Shown: positions 63,103-64,000 of the stretch, piece after piece
Layout: each line of letters starts with the position of its first letter
Numbering within the stretch: position 1 is the stretch's first letter
DNA from: Blastococcus sp. TML/M2B
GTDB lineage: Bacteria > Actinomycetota > Actinomycetes > Mycobacteriales > Geodermatophilaceae
DNA: 64,000 bases
Direction of reading: 5' to 3'
Assembly (NCBI RefSeq): GCF_016612865.1
Contig: NZ_JAENZZ010000002.1
Coordinates: 1,240,001-1,304,000 of the forward strand
The notes under the pieces: generated by a model
Told to the model about the DNA's origin: nothing
Database searches by the model: none
The model's input: only the letters and a program-made list of their open reading frames with translations
Translations under genes and position numbers: made by a program

Positions 63103-63324
63103 TCAGCTCGCGACGGTCGCGATGAGGTCGCCCTCCTGGAGGACCTCGCCCTCGACGACGTGCAGCGCCTCGACGGTGCCGGAGAGCTCGGTGAGCACCG
63201 GGATCTCCATCTTCATCGACTCGAGGATGACCAGCGTGTCGCCCGCAGCGACCTGCGCGCCGGGCGCGACCAGCACCTTCCAGACGCTGGAGACCATCTC
63301 GGCGTGGATCTCCTCGACCGCCAC
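63103..63324 (-). CDS. Biotin carrier protein, TB7.3-like
   Basis: 73 residues, a single biotinyl/lipoyl hammerhead. The biotin Lys is in L-E-S-M-K-M-E-I-P (about 37). Length and sequence match the mycobacterial biotinylated protein TB7.3 (Rv3221c), also encoded next to pdtaS. GGGAGG lies 5 nt before GTG 63324. It has no acetyl-CoA carboxylase partner beside it except the biotin-carboxylase-like gene upstream, so its acyl acceptor is unknown. Confidence 0.93.
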   Translation of the reverse strand: MAVEEIHAEMVSSVWKVLVAPGAQVAAGDTLVILESMKMEIPVLTELSGTVEALHVVEGEVLQEGDLIATVAS

Positions 63325-63395
63325 CGGACCTCCCTCGTCGCCGGGCCGCGCCGGGGTGCCGCGCGGCCTCGGCTCATCCTGGCACGACGACCGGG

Positions 63396-64000
63396 TCAGA
63401 CGCCGGGTGCGGCCTCACCGGCGGCGAGCCGTCGCAGCACGGCGCACACCTCCGGCCCGTCGTGCGGCACCCCGAGCTCCGGCAGGCCGGCCAGCGCCTG
63501 GCTCGCGGAGCGGGCGGCGGTCGCCGTGTCGGTGGCCGCCGCGCTGACCGTGGCCAGCAGCGCGTCGTACCAGCCGTCCAGCCGGTCACCGGGCTCGTAG
63601 CCGCCGACGGCGACGACGTCCACGCCCGCCTCCGGCTGCGGCTGCGGCCGGCCGGTCCCGGGCAGCCGGCCGGCCACCCGGCCCGCCTGCCCCGGCGGCA
63701 GCGTCGCGCGCAGCTGCACGGCGACGGCGGACCGCCAGTCCGACGACGTCGGTCCCTGCGTGTCGGGGCGGTGGGGGGCGGCGCTGCGCAGCGCCAGCTC
63801 GACCGCGTCGACGCCGTGGGCCCGCTCGAGGACGGCGATGTCCAGGGAGAAGCCGGCGGCCACCTCGGCCAGCTCTCCGTCCGGCGAGATCCCGACGGTG
63901 ACCAGCCCGCGCCAGCCCACCTCGGCCAGCCGGCCGGCGGCGGCCGGCACCGCGGTCCGCCCGTCCGGGGTCCACGAAACGCGGGCGATGCCGGCGGCGC
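63396..64000 (-). CDS. Biotin-carboxylase-like protein, C-terminal part (5' end outside window), probably inactive
   Basis: About 200 residues are visible, open to the window edge. The end has the biotin-carboxylase C-terminal pattern (Y-D-A-L-L-A-T-V, then L-x-x-L-P-E-L-G-V near the stop), and the part before it aligns with the ATP-grasp end. The active segment normally E-V-N-P-R-x-Q-V-E-H reads E-V-A-A-G-F-S-L-D-I, losing Asn, Arg, Gln, Glu and His ligands for ATP/bicarbonate. So a non-catalytic or divergent role beside the TB7.3-like carrier is likely. The N-terminal ATP-grasp lobe cannot be seen. Confidence 0.7.
   Translation of the reverse strand, partial: AAGIARVSWTPDGRTAVPAAAGRLAEVGWRGLVTVGISPDGELAEVAAGFSLDIAVLERAHGVDAVELALRSAAPHRPDTQGPTSSDWRSAVAVQLRATLPPGQAGRVAGRLPGTGRPQPQPEAGVDVVAVGGYEPGDRLDGWYDALLATVSAAATDTATAARSASQALAGLPELGVPHDGPEVCAVLRRLAAGEAAPGV

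Overview
The window is 64 kb of very GC-rich chromosomal DNA (strong G/C third-position bias throughout) from an actinobacterium. The gene content (WhiB1, PdtaS, DUF2550, NucS, KGD, DUF6104, nickel SOD, proteasome-era actinobacterial synteny around thrB-rho-rpmE-prfA-prmC-atp) and the coding style suggest a member of the Geodermatophilaceae (Blastococcus/Geodermatophilus/Modestobacter type); the family assignment is inference from gene content, not from a database search. Almost everything is ordinary core genome: no IS element, phage, CRISPR array or toxin island is visible.

Layout. 1-7.1 kb: end of a coiled-coil protein, a DUF4397/class F sortase, a zinc-ribbon protein, a double 3-hydroxyacyl-CoA dehydrogenase, the mismatch-repair nuclease NucS, a lipoprotein and a dicarboxylate/amino-acid symporter. 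7.3-12.9 kb: acyl-CoA metabolism (enoyl-CoA hydratase, B12-dependent MeaA-type mutase, cobalamin adenosyltransferase) around murA. 12.9-36.2 kb: one long minus-strand block, read argS-lysA-hom-thrC-thrB, rho, rpmE, prfA-prmC-protein kinase, sua5, wecA, two AtpI-like proteins, atpBEFHAGD, then a terminator pair, atpC and DUF2550. 36-46 kb: DUF3105, DUF305, tRNA-Arg(CCG), hydrolase, SDR, ABC-F, adenylate cyclase, universal stress protein, MFS and an ABC exporter. 46-53.7 kb: the giant 2-oxoglutarate dehydrogenase/decarboxylase KGD, DUF6104, YdjM-like protein, malic enzyme, RmlC-like epimerase and the divergent SodX/SodN nickel superoxide dismutase pair. 53.8-64 kb: PP2C phosphatase, psd-pssA phospholipid genes, GNAT, HAD phosphatase, lipid kinase, whiB1, pdtaS, GNAT, a lipoprotein, a TB7.3-like biotin carrier and a biotin-carboxylase-like protein cut by the window end.

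How it works together: the central block joins aspartate-family amino-acid synthesis, transcription/translation termination, cell-wall precursor transfer and ATP synthesis with many 4-nt stop/start overlaps (ATGA, GTGA and twice CTGA), so translational coupling is dense. Genes that start transcripts very often have a TANNNT hexamer 6-8 nt before the start codon and no Shine-Dalgarno, the layout of leaderless mRNAs.

The most striking signal is technical: eleven genes, several essential (argS, lysA, hom, atpG, kgd), each carry one frameshift caused by a net gain of 1 or 2 bases, and all eleven lie at coordinates 7-21 modulo 500. This is the signature of a 500-nt block-wise consensus or assembly error rather than of biology, and these genes should be read as intact.
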